Positions 1-7,413 of a stretch of DNA of 47,206 bases are shown one piece after another. Source of the DNA: an uncultured Pedobacter sp. Its GTDB lineage: Bacteria > Bacteroidota > Bacteroidia > Sphingobacteriales > Sphingobacteriaceae. How positions within the stretch are numbered: the first letter of the stretch is position 1; each line of letters begins with the position of its first letter. Both the position numbers and the translations under genes were made by a program. Below the pieces are notes generated by a model. It was not told the DNA's origin. It saw nothing but the letters and a program-made list of their open reading frames with translations, and ran no database searches. Location of the stretch: contig CALLKE010000030.1 of assembly GCA_938008555.1 (NCBI GenBank), positions 1 through 47,206 of the forward strand. The letters are read 5' to 3'.

Positions 1-98
1 CGTCAAACTTGTCATGCACACCAGGAATTTTAAACTATCATACATTTAAAAACACAACCTACAATTAAACCCCACAACTAAACAAAAAATAAGAATAT

Positions 99-824
99 AT
101 GGGAAGGGCATTCGAATTTAGAAAAGAAAGAAAATTTAAGCGCTGGGCCAAGATGGCTGTACAATTTACTCGGTTGGGAAAAGAGATTGCCATGGCCGTT
201 AAATCAGGAGGTGCTAATCCAGAGGTAAATTCACGTTTGCGCACTGCTATTCAAAATGCAAAAGCAGTCAATATGCCTAAAGATCGCGTGGAAGCGGCGA
301 TTAAACGCGCATCTAATAAAGATGAAAGCAATTACGAAGAAATTGTTTACGAAGGATATGCCCAACATGGCATAGCTATTTTAGTAGAAACAGCTACTGA
401 TAATACCAATCGAACGGTAGCTAATATTCGTAGCTATTTTTCCAAATGTGGTGGCGCACTTGGGAAAACGGGCTCTTTAGATTTTATTTTTAGTCGCAAA
501 TCAGTTTTCCGTTTTGATCCAGAGAGCCTAGACTTAGATGAGCTAGAGTTAGAATTGATTGATGCCGGACTTGAAGATTTATACATTGAAGAAGATGCCG
601 ATGGAAAAGATGTTGGCGTTATTCATACTTCATTTGAAGATTTTGGCAAAATGCAAAAAGCCCTAGAAGAAAGATCAATTACTGTCATCAGTGCCAAATT
701 GGAACGTATTGCACTTTCAACATCTCAAACAACAGAAGAACAAGCTGCTGATGTGCTCAAGCTAATTGATAAACTAGAGGACGACGACGATGTTCAGGCT
801 GTTTATCATAATATGGCAGAATAA
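99..824 (+). CDS. yebC: YebC/PmpR/TACO1-family protein
   Basis: A 241-residue protein of the YebC/TACO1 family, cytosolic. The family was long annotated as transcriptional regulators; more recent work links members to translation and relief of ribosome stalling at proline-rich stretches. The N-terminus (MGRAFEFRKERKFKRWAKMA) is the form usual in Bacteroidota, and the mid-protein segment around residues 85-125 (GIAILVETATDNTNRT, then SYFSKCGGALG) is the family's most conserved block. Full length for the family. The ATG at 99 follows an AT-rich leader with no clear Shine-Dalgarno sequence, common in this phylum. A hairpin terminator follows at 880-917. Confident in the family; the exact cellular role is uncertain. 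Confidence 0.95.
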   Translation: MGRAFEFRKERKFKRWAKMAVQFTRLGKEIAMAVKSGGANPEVNSRLRTAIQNAKAVNMPKDRVEAAIKRASNKDESNYEEIVYEGYAQHGIAILVETATDNTNRTVANIRSYFSKCGGALGKTGSLDFIFSRKSVFRFDPESLDLDELELELIDAGLEDLYIEEDADGKDVGVIHTSFEDFGKMQKALEERSITVISAKLERIALSTSQTTEEQAADVLKLIDKLEDDDDVQAVYHNMAE

Positions 825-879
825 AACCAAGTTTAATATCCCCTCTTTTATCCAGATTATTTTTCATCTAGTGTCTTTT

Positions 880-917
880 AAAAGCCTTAGAATTTTACAA
901 TATATTCTAAGGCTTTT
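880..917 (+). terminator. Rho-independent terminator after yebC
   Basis: A perfect 14-base-pair stem (880-893 with 904-917) encloses a 10-base loop. The right arm ends in four T and is followed by GTTCTC. It lies 55 bases after the yebC stop and closes that transcription unit. Confidence 0.8.
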
Positions 918-1207
918 GTTCTCATTTCCCTTCGTCCTATTTCACGACTTCAATCTACCACTCAAGAATTTCAATCTTGAAACATTGTTAATCAAACCCG
1001 TCCAAAAATCTCACCAACTATCAGACACTAAACAACCAAATTATTTTAAATTAAAATAAAAGTTTAAAAAATTGATTTTAATTAAAAAATATTATTAAAA
1101 TTAACAAAAATATACTTTAAGTTAAATTTTGCATTCTCGCAGACTTGTTAAGAAAGCTAAGTTCATGATACTTCAAAGACAATAGAGAACCATTAAACAC
1201 AGAACAG
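918..1207. other. AT-rich intergenic region ahead of the TOMM operon
   Basis: Together with 825-879 this makes a gap of about 380 bases without a credible gene. From 1041 on it is almost pure A and T, with a 19-base perfect odd palindrome at 1041-1059 and a 12-base palindrome at 1076-1087. A near-match to the Bacteroidota -7 element (TAAATTTTG, one T too many) lies at 1123-1131, about 75 bases before the first TOMM gene. It is the likely promoter and operator region, but no motif is proven. Confidence 0.4.
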
Positions 1208-2185
1208 ATGCTTCAAAATTTTGATGTCTTCAAGGACGAAAACAATAATTGTTTCCAATTACGGACAAAAACAAATTCGTATGCTCTAGAGTTTGACGAC
1301 CTAGAAAGGGAAAATATTTTTTTGGAAATAGTTGCAATTTTACAAAAGAGTGCCTCCATTTCTTTGAAAGAACTTAAAACTAAACTAGCCAAACAACACA
1401 CCGAACCCAAAGTCATTGATGTTCTGAAGATATTAGATGAGTATGAGCTCTTGTCGGTAAATATGTCTATGCAGCTACAAGATCAAAATAATACGAGTGA
1501 GCATCGACAAAATAAATCGACTAAGAAGCAAGTATCCGATTCTATACTTTCCATCGTTGGTAGTGGAGCACTTGCTCAAGCACTATTCCAAACAGCAAAA
1601 AATCAACCATTTAAAAAAAGCATACTTTATCCATACAACAACTTACAGAATGATCATGATATAGAACAAATGATCATTCATTCCGATTTTTTAATTGTTG
1701 ATAGTAATGAATGGTCTCCATACCATGCCGAGTTAATCAATAAACATGCATTAAAAAACAATAAACCATGGCTCTACATTGCAGGTATTGAAGGTGCTTC
1801 GATGAAAATTGGCCCCCTATTTTATGGCAAAGAAACAGGATGTTACAATTGTTTAATCAGCCGAATAAAAAGCAATCATGACTATCCACTATTTCTAGAT
1901 TCCTATGAACGTCATTTAAGAGATCATAAACTAGCATCTAAACCAGATATATTGCCAAACGCTGACTTGATATATCAAGTCATTGCAAATTTAGCATTGC
2001 TAGAGGTGATGAAATTCTTTCAAGAATGGAGCCTCCCTGTGACCTGGAGAACGTTAATCAGCCTTGATGCAATAAGCCTTAAGACAACCCTGCACACATT
2101 GCTGAGAAAACCATTTTGTGAGGTTTGCAAACCAGCTTTAACGTATCATCCAGCTCCATGGCTTGAACTAGTAACTTTAAAATAA
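1208..2185 (+). CDS. TOMM (SagC-like / ocin-ThiF-like) cyclodehydratase C protein
   Basis: A 325-residue partner of the YcaO enzyme in azoline formation. In this class the C protein binds the precursor's leader peptide and brings it to YcaO. Residues 1-85 resemble the small winged-helix peptide clamp (RiPP recognition element). The rest is an E1/ThiF-like fold with a VGSG loop at 117-120. Two CxxC pairs (C212/C215 in GCYNC and C304/C307 in FCEVC) fit the structural zinc site of the family. The complete adenylating E1 motif set is absent, as expected for the C protein. It is the first gene of a + strand operon, 20 bases before ycaO. A cyclodehydratase-type ThiF-like call is well supported by the neighbours and moderately by the sequence itself. 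Confidence 0.8.
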   Translation: MLQNFDVFKDENNNCFQLRTKTNSYALEFDDLERENIFLEIVAILQKSASISLKELKTKLAKQHTEPKVIDVLKILDEYELLSVNMSMQLQDQNNTSEHRQNKSTKKQVSDSILSIVGSGALAQALFQTAKNQPFKKSILYPYNNLQNDHDIEQMIIHSDFLIVDSNEWSPYHAELINKHALKNNKPWLYIAGIEGASMKIGPLFYGKETGCYNCLISRIKSNHDYPLFLDSYERHLRDHKLASKPDILPNADLIYQVIANLALLEVMKFFQEWSLPVTWRTLISLDAISLKTTLHTLLRKPFCEVCKPALTYHPAPWLELVTLK

Positions 2186-2205
2186 CTCAACCGAAATAAT
2201 CACAT

Positions 2206-3504
2206 ATGAATATTTCTAGGATCAATAGTGGATTAAAAATGATTTCATCTGAGATCGGTATACTTTATCAAGTGACCAAACTACCTCGGATGAATGTAGA
2301 TCCACTCATGATCAGCTATGGCATATGGCCTGCCAATACATTGTATCTATCGGGTGAAAGTTATGGTGGTCGAAGCTCTGGATGTGGTTTTAAATGGGAA
2401 GATGCAATCTTAGGAACAATAGGTGAGACAATAGAACGCTATGCTCCTGTGTTTTACAATTTAGACGAAAGCATCCGATCATCTTACAAAGCACTTCCAA
2501 AATATGCCATTCATCCTAGTGAATTTGCACTTCTTCATGAAGAGCAATACAAAAATAAACTTAACGGGATGCATGGCATACATGCATTTACTGAGGATGT
2601 TGAAGTAACCTGGTTTCCTACTCTTGACTTGACAAGTGGCAAAGAAACGTACCTACCTGGTCAGTTTATTTATCTTCCATTTAGCCAAGATGAGAACAAT
2701 ATAACCATAAGCACTTCCACAGGTTTGGCAGCACATACCAATTATTATAAAGCCATTCTGTCTGGTCTATATGAGTCCATCGAGCGAGACAGCTTTGTGT
2801 TAACCTGGATGCACAATCTTGTTCCTCCCAAAATTGTCATCACGCAAGAAATTCAGCAATACATCAATGATCATTTTCCAACAAAGTATGATTGGCATTT
2901 CTTTGATATCACGTATGATCTTCAGATTCCGACAGTACTTGGATTCTGCTTCGGCGAAAGTGATTATGGCAAGTTCATTGCCATCGGTGCTTCAACAAGA
3001 TCTACTTGTGGCGAGGCTTTGCAAAAAACCATTCAGGAAATTGGGCAAGCAATTCCTTATTTCAGATACTTGTTAGGAGAAAAAAAGGATTGGAACCCTT
3101 CCAACGACTACAATTTGATTCAAAACTTTGAAGACCATTCTATCTTTTATACAAAGAGGCTCGACTTATGGCATGTTTTTGAAAAATGGACTTTAGCGAA
3201 AGAAAACAAGAAAATCAATCTATTCGAGAAAAGCAACCGTAACGATCAAGATGAAATCAGGAACATTATCAAAATCATGAAGGCTAAGAAATACCAAGTC
3301 TTGTTCAAAGATCTCACCACACCTGATATTAGGCAGTTGGGTTTTTTTAGCATCAAAGTTTTTATCCCACAACTAATACAGCTTTCAGGAGCTTATCCTT
3401 TCTATTTTTTAGGAGGTGATAGATTGTACTCCGTTCCTAAAAAATTAGGCTATAAAACGCTTGAGTATCATGAACTGAACAAGTATCCACATCCATTTCC
3501 TTAA
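2206..3504 (+). CDS. YcaO-domain azoline cyclodehydratase (TOMM D protein)
   Basis: A 432-residue YcaO enzyme. YcaO proteins use ATP to activate backbone amides, so that Cys, Ser or Thr side chains close into thiazoline or oxazoline rings. The YcaO ATP/Mg-binding acidic motifs are visible: ETIERY near residues 79-84, ESIERD near 194-199, and a later QKTIQEIGQA segment. The chain ends in PHPFP, the PxPxP tail typical of azoline-forming YcaO proteins and important for activity in studied members. It lies directly after the C protein and before the SagB-like oxidase, the standard C-D-B arrangement. Length is normal. The tail and neighbours argue against a YcaO of the RimO-associated or thioamide type. 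Confidence 0.95.
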   Translation: MNISRINSGLKMISSEIGILYQVTKLPRMNVDPLMISYGIWPANTLYLSGESYGGRSSGCGFKWEDAILGTIGETIERYAPVFYNLDESIRSSYKALPKYAIHPSEFALLHEEQYKNKLNGMHGIHAFTEDVEVTWFPTLDLTSGKETYLPGQFIYLPFSQDENNITISTSTGLAAHTNYYKAILSGLYESIERDSFVLTWMHNLVPPKIVITQEIQQYINDHFPTKYDWHFFDITYDLQIPTVLGFCFGESDYGKFIAIGASTRSTCGEALQKTIQEIGQAIPYFRYLLGEKKDWNPSNDYNLIQNFEDHSIFYTKRLDLWHVFEKWTLAKENKKINLFEKSNRNDQDEIRNIIKIMKAKKYQVLFKDLTTPDIRQLGFFSIKVFIPQLIQLSGAYPFYFLGGDRLYSVPKKLGYKTLEYHELNKYPHPFP

Positions 3505-3578
3505 AAAAACAAAACTGCATATGCTGTGTACAAAGAAAAATGGCTCTAGTAAATAATATATTTTAAAAAACGTTTCCT

Positions 3579-4439
3579 ATGCGAATGACCGAAATAAGAG
3601 ATCAATGTGATGATAAAGACGGATCCATGTATGGAAAAAAAAATATCGAGGATTCGCTAGCCATGCTTTATCATGAAAACTCTAAACTCACCACCCACTC
3701 AACCCGAGTTCTAGGTGAAAGTATTGCATCTTTTAGCAATCCATTTATACTCGAACGATCAAGCCAACCTTTTAAATGTTATCCAGGCCGCGAAACAATA
3801 GATTTGTCAATTTATGAACAACCTCATCACAGCAATCATTTTTTTGATGTGATCACCCAAAGACGAAGCACTCGAGATTTTGACAGAGCGTATAGAATAT
3901 CGTTAAATGAACTGAGTTTATTACTGCATAATGCATACGGTGTAACCTACAAAAACAAAATTGAGGGACTTAATTCTGTCGGACATATTGGGATGCGAAA
4001 TATTCCCGCAGCAGGTGGATTGTATCCATTGGAAATTTACATGGTCCTATTTAACTCCCACATTTCATCTGGCCTGTATCATTACCGCCCCGACCAAAAT
4101 TGTCTTGAAAAAATGAAGGAAGGGCATTTTGTATCCGATCTGTCTGACCTTATTCAGACTGAACCATACATCAATATGAATGATTGCGCTGCCATCATCA
4201 TCACCACAGGAATAATTGAAAGAGTATTCATCAAATACCGTGATAGAGGATATCGCTTTTTGATGCAAGAGTCGGGTGCGCTGGGACTCATGCTAAGCCT
4301 CATTGCCGAATCGATCAAGCTTGGATCATGCATCCTAGGAGGATATAATGATGATTTGGTAAATGACTTTTTAGAAATAGATGGCGTTTTTGAAACAATT
4401 AACAACGTGATGGTTATCGGAAAGCCCATCCAGTCCTAA
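3579..4439 (+). CDS. SagB-type FMN-dependent azoline dehydrogenase (TOMM B protein)
   Basis: A 286-residue nitroreductase-fold enzyme of the SagB/McbC type, which oxidises azolines to aromatic azoles using FMN. Visible motifs are RRSTRDF (FMN phosphate contact, about residues 93-99), NIPAAGGLYPLEIY in the middle, and KYRDRGYRFLMQESG, which carries the Lys and Tyr positions that matter for activity in studied TOMM dehydrogenases. It is 74 bases after ycaO and 11 bases before the ABC ATPase gene. A second ATG lies two codons in (3585), so the start is uncertain by two residues. The presence of this enzyme predicts that the product carries oxazoles and/or thiazoles and not only azolines. Confidence 0.93.
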   Translation: MRMTEIRDQCDDKDGSMYGKKNIEDSLAMLYHENSKLTTHSTRVLGESIASFSNPFILERSSQPFKCYPGRETIDLSIYEQPHHSNHFFDVITQRRSTRDFDRAYRISLNELSLLLHNAYGVTYKNKIEGLNSVGHIGMRNIPAAGGLYPLEIYMVLFNSHISSGLYHYRPDQNCLEKMKEGHFVSDLSDLIQTEPYINMNDCAAIIITTGIIERVFIKYRDRGYRFLMQESGALGLMLSLIAESIKLGSCILGGYNDDLVNDFLEIDGVFETINNVMVIGKPIQS

Positions 4440-4450
4440 TAAAAAGTATC

Positions 4451-5311
4451 ATGAAAGATATTATCGTATCGGATATCACCTACACGACAAAAGGTAAAAC
4501 CATTTTGAAGGATGTGAGCCTTATCGTTGATACCGAAGATTCTTTTGCTTTATTAGGAGAAAATGGCTCCGGGAAATCTACGCTCATCGACATTATTCTG
4601 AATGACATCAAACCCAATAGAGGGGATGTATGCTTTTTCGAGAATCCAAAATCTAATTTCAATCAAGTAGGTGTTCTCTATGATCACTCACCTTTATTCC
4701 CCATGTTAAAGGTTTGTGAATCGATACGTTATTTTACGTCCATTTATGGACTGAAATATCAAGACATTGAGAAACAATATTTTGACATATTCGAAATACA
4801 AAAAATCCAGAAAACACTTACCAGAGAATTATCTCAAGGGGAAAGAAAAAGAGTAGGCATCCTGCTATCTATCATTCATAACCCCAATCTGTTGATATTA
4901 GATGAGCCCTTTGCCAACTTAGATCCCACCATTACCGAACGCATTTGGAACACACTAAAAAATAAAAGCAGAACTATCTTTTTTACTACACATGACTGGA
5001 AAAAAGCAGAAAAACAGGCCAATAAAATTGGATTTATTTACGAAGGGAAAATAGTGCATCCACCCGAAAGCCCTAAAAAAATACTGGAAGCTTTGCCCGC
5101 ACCCAAAAAAATCATCATCAGTAACACAGATGATATACTAAAAAAATTAAACGGATGGCAATACTATATCGATGACGAGCGTATCCATATTTTTTTTGAC
5201 GAAAAATCAGATCTTTTAAAAACGATTAATGCACTTACTAGCAACTTTTCTATTCAACAGGTCGATTTAAAAGATGCCTATTTGTTTCACATTCATCATA
5301 CGACAACATGA
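4451..5311 (+). CDS. ABC transporter ATP-binding protein (TOMM exporter)
   Basis: A 286-residue ABC ATPase. Walker A is GENGSGKST (about residues 36-44), the signature is LSQGERKRVG, and Walker B is LLILDEPFANLD, followed by the H-loop TTHDW. The first 210 residues are the nucleotide-binding domain; the remaining 75 resemble the C-terminal extension seen in drug and bacteriocin exporters of the ABC-2 kind. The gene starts 11 bases after the azoline dehydrogenase and overlaps the permease by ATGA. It is expected to power export of the modified peptide and may also give self-immunity. Confidence 0.92.
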   Translation: MKDIIVSDITYTTKGKTILKDVSLIVDTEDSFALLGENGSGKSTLIDIILNDIKPNRGDVCFFENPKSNFNQVGVLYDHSPLFPMLKVCESIRYFTSIYGLKYQDIEKQYFDIFEIQKIQKTLTRELSQGERKRVGILLSIIHNPNLLILDEPFANLDPTITERIWNTLKNKSRTIFFTTHDWKKAEKQANKIGFIYEGKIVHPPESPKKILEALPAPKKIIISNTDDILKKLNGWQYYIDDERIHIFFDEKSDLLKTINALTSNFSIQQVDLKDAYLFHIHHTTT

Positions 5312-6015
5312 TTAAAATAATAGGACAGTCGACATATTATCAGTGCTTAATGTTTTTGAGAATCAAACAGGCTGTATTTTTTTCCCTTGTATTTCCTGTA
5401 TTTCTTTTTTTTGTCTTCGGAAACTTGTGGGGCACAGAGGATAAAGGCTATATCTCATTACTACTATCAGGAATTATAGGCATGACGATAGCAAGCGATG
5501 GTTTATTTGCCGTTGGCCCTGTCGTGAAAGAATATTACGCTAGTGGCTTAATTAAATACCTTAGAAAATTACCATTCAATGTCCTATGGCATTTTACAGG
5601 ATTGATACTAAGCCGGATTATCACATTACTATTCATTACTGCACTTCTTTGTGTAACAGCCAAATTAGCATTCGACTACTCCACTACCCTATCTCAAATA
5701 CTCCACTTTATCTCAGGTATTTTTATCGGATTATTCTTGTTTTCATTTATGGGCTTAGTGATTACATTCTCAGGCATTAAACATAATTCATCTACAGGAT
5801 TAATCAACTTAATCTATTTCGTCATACTATTTACAAGCAAAGCCCTATATCATATTGAAAACGATACTATCAATTTAGTGGGAAACACACTGCCTTTAAA
5901 TGCCATTTTGAATGTCCTCAGGGGAGAGGGATTTCACGCTTCCATTATTGCCTGGTTATTATCGATGATGGCCTTATTTTACTACCTATTTAACAAAGTG
6001 AGATTTGGCAGATGA
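5308..6015 (+). CDS. ABC-2 type permease (TOMM exporter)
   Basis: A 235-residue membrane protein with about six hydrophobic segments, starting with LRIKQAVFFSLVFPVFLFFV, typical of ABC-2 permeases. The start codon overlaps the ATPase stop by four bases, and its own stop overlaps the next start in the same way, so the three genes are probably translationally coupled. With the ATPase it should form the inner-membrane exporter of the cluster. The family is clear; the substrate is inferred from context. Confidence 0.88.
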   Translation: MIKIIGQSTYYQCLMFLRIKQAVFFSLVFPVFLFFVFGNLWGTEDKGYISLLLSGIIGMTIASDGLFAVGPVVKEYYASGLIKYLRKLPFNVLWHFTGLILSRIITLLFITALLCVTAKLAFDYSTTLSQILHFISGIFIGLFLFSFMGLVITFSGIKHNSSTGLINLIYFVILFTSKALYHIENDTINLVGNTLPLNAILNVLRGEGFHASIIAWLLSMMALFYYLFNKVRFGR

Positions 6016-6515
6016 CACCAACGGACATACTACAAATCATCATTTTCGTGATCACACTGATGATCCTTCACGAATCGGGGCATGTCATATCTGCCAAAAT
6101 AATGGGTTTGGATATTCAAAAGATAAGTTTTCAATTCAAGCCATATCCTCATTTTTTTGTTGCCATTGAGTGGCCCAAATTGGAAAAACAAAGACTTATT
6201 TATCTTTTCTCTGGATCTTTTATAACGATTGTCTTATTTATCGTAGCACTTTTATTTCATTTTTTCGGCATCAGGAATGTGTACTATGCTTTTGTTGTTC
6301 AGCTTATTTTAGAGTCTAATCCATTTTATTCAGATATTACAATCGCAGCAGCAACAAAAAATAAACTTGACTATACAAACACACAAAAGCCATACGCTGA
6401 TTTATATCAAGAACAATTTTCAAGCTATCAGTTTAGTTATAGATGGTATATTCATTTTACAATTTGGATTGCATTCATTCTTTTTTTGACAAAATACAAT
6501 TACCTATTTACTTAA
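6012..6515 (+). CDS. M50-like membrane metalloprotease of the TOMM operon
   Basis: A 167-residue protein with a membrane helix carrying HESGH (residues 20-24), the HExxH zinc site of site-2-protease/M50 enzymes. A later hydrophobic stretch leads into NPFYSD (103-108), matching the NPxxxxDG-type third zinc ligand of M50 proteins, with Asp108 the likely ligand. A hydrophobic helix (about 140-160) ends the protein. It overlaps the permease gene by ATGA. Studied TOMM clusters often carry a CAAX-type (CPBP) protease; an M50-type enzyme in this place is less usual. Likely roles are removal of the leader peptide or immunity. The protease call is good, the role is inference. Confidence 0.72.
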   Translation: MTPTDILQIIIFVITLMILHESGHVISAKIMGLDIQKISFQFKPYPHFFVAIEWPKLEKQRLIYLFSGSFITIVLFIVALLFHFFGIRNVYYAFVVQLILESNPFYSDITIAAATKNKLDYTNTQKPYADLYQEQFSSYQFSYRWYIHFTIWIAFILFLTKYNYLFT

Positions 6516-6534
6516 ACTTTAAAAACCTCATCAC

Positions 6535-7341
6535 ATGATTCGATCATTGCTTTTTATTTCCTTGTTTGTTAGCAGTTGTAATGGCAATACCAAACAAGTT
6601 GACCATTCACAAAGACCTGGGCAGCAGGTCCAGTCAACAACACCATCTCTTCCACCTGATTCACTTTTATTAGGCATACAGAATAAAGTGAACCAGGCTT
6701 TTGTAGCTAGCATATTATCCCACAAAAATGATGAAATAGAGAAACTAGGCAAAAGTCTGAATGATCTTTACAAAGCCAAAAATCAGAATATCATACTGTA
6801 TTGGCATGGATATTTACAGTATTATAATTCTATCTTCTACCTCCAGCAGAGCAATAAAAAAGCCGCAGAAAATGAAACTGAAAAGGGACTCAGCTTGATG
6901 AAGGATATAAAAAACAAAAATTCGGAAGATTATGCACTTCTTGCGATGCTTCAAAGCTTTTCTATTCAATTTAAAATGGATGACGCCATGCTTCTTTCAC
7001 AAGAAGTAAATAAAGATCTAGAAAATGCACTTGCAATAGATGCTGATAACTTGAGAGCCTATTATGTGCTTGCGAGTAATAATTTCTACACACCCAAAAA
7101 ATATGGTGGTGGGAAGCTAGTAGAAAAAAATCTGCTCAAAGCAATTTCTTTACCCGCACAAAAAACACCTAATAAATATTTACCATCCTGGGGAAAAGAA
7201 GAGTCATATGAGATGCTAATAAAATATTATATCCAAAACAGTAAATGGGACTTAGCAAAGCAATACTATCAAAAAGGCTTAAAGGAATACCCTCAAAGTT
7301 ATATTATCAACCAATTAGCTCCCCAATTGGTTGGGAAATAA
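6535..7341 (+). CDS. TPR-like lipoprotein
   Basis: A 268-residue predicted lipoprotein: a short hydrophobic signal ends in VSSC, giving lipidation at Cys15. The mature part is helical with repeat-like segments (LQQSNKKAAENETEKGLSLM, ALAIDADNLRAYYVLAS, WDLAKQYYQKGLKEYP) that look like tetratricopeptide repeats. The KYGGGKLVEKNLLKAISL stretch resembles TatT/TPR periplasmic proteins. The gene begins 19 bases after the protease gene and is probably in the same transcript. It may link the TOMM exporter to the outer membrane or to the receptor that follows. No specific function can be named. Confidence 0.6.
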   Translation: MIRSLLFISLFVSSCNGNTKQVDHSQRPGQQVQSTTPSLPPDSLLLGIQNKVNQAFVASILSHKNDEIEKLGKSLNDLYKAKNQNIILYWHGYLQYYNSIFYLQQSNKKAAENETEKGLSLMKDIKNKNSEDYALLAMLQSFSIQFKMDDAMLLSQEVNKDLENALAIDADNLRAYYVLASNNFYTPKKYGGGKLVEKNLLKAISLPAQKTPNKYLPSWGKEESYEMLIKYYIQNSKWDLAKQYYQKGLKEYPQSYIINQLAPQLVGK

Positions 7342-7352
7342 GGCTGAACCTC

Positions 7353-7389
7353 GTCATTGAGCCTTTTTATATGAAAAAGGTTCAATGAC
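7353..7389 (+). terminator. Hairpin terminator between lipoprotein and receptor genes
   Basis: Left arm 7353-7368 and right arm 7374-7389 form a 16-pair stem with one G-U pair and a five-base loop. The stem's upper half is A/T, but no long T run follows. It probably lowers or stops read-through from the TOMM operon into the TonB-dependent receptor gene. Confidence 0.5.
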
Positions 7390-7413
7390 TTACTTCTCCA
7401 AACTCCATTTTGC

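Noticed and set aside
790..1059. 89-codon frame overlapping the yebC end
   Set aside because: Starts inside yebC in another frame, runs across the yebC terminator, and has a composition of AT-rich junk (Phe/Leu/Ile/Lys). It does not look like a TOMM precursor (no leader/core split).
3521..3556. 11-codon frame MLCTKKNGSSK between ycaO and the SagB-like gene, considered as a precursor peptide
   Set aside because: Too short to hold a leader and core, and no ribosome-binding site. The presence of Cys, Thr and Ser is not enough.
4451..6015. ABC pair as an unrelated drug exporter next to the TOMM genes
   Set aside because: Spacing of 11 bases to the SagB-like gene and ATGA overlaps on both sides of the permease argue for the same operon.
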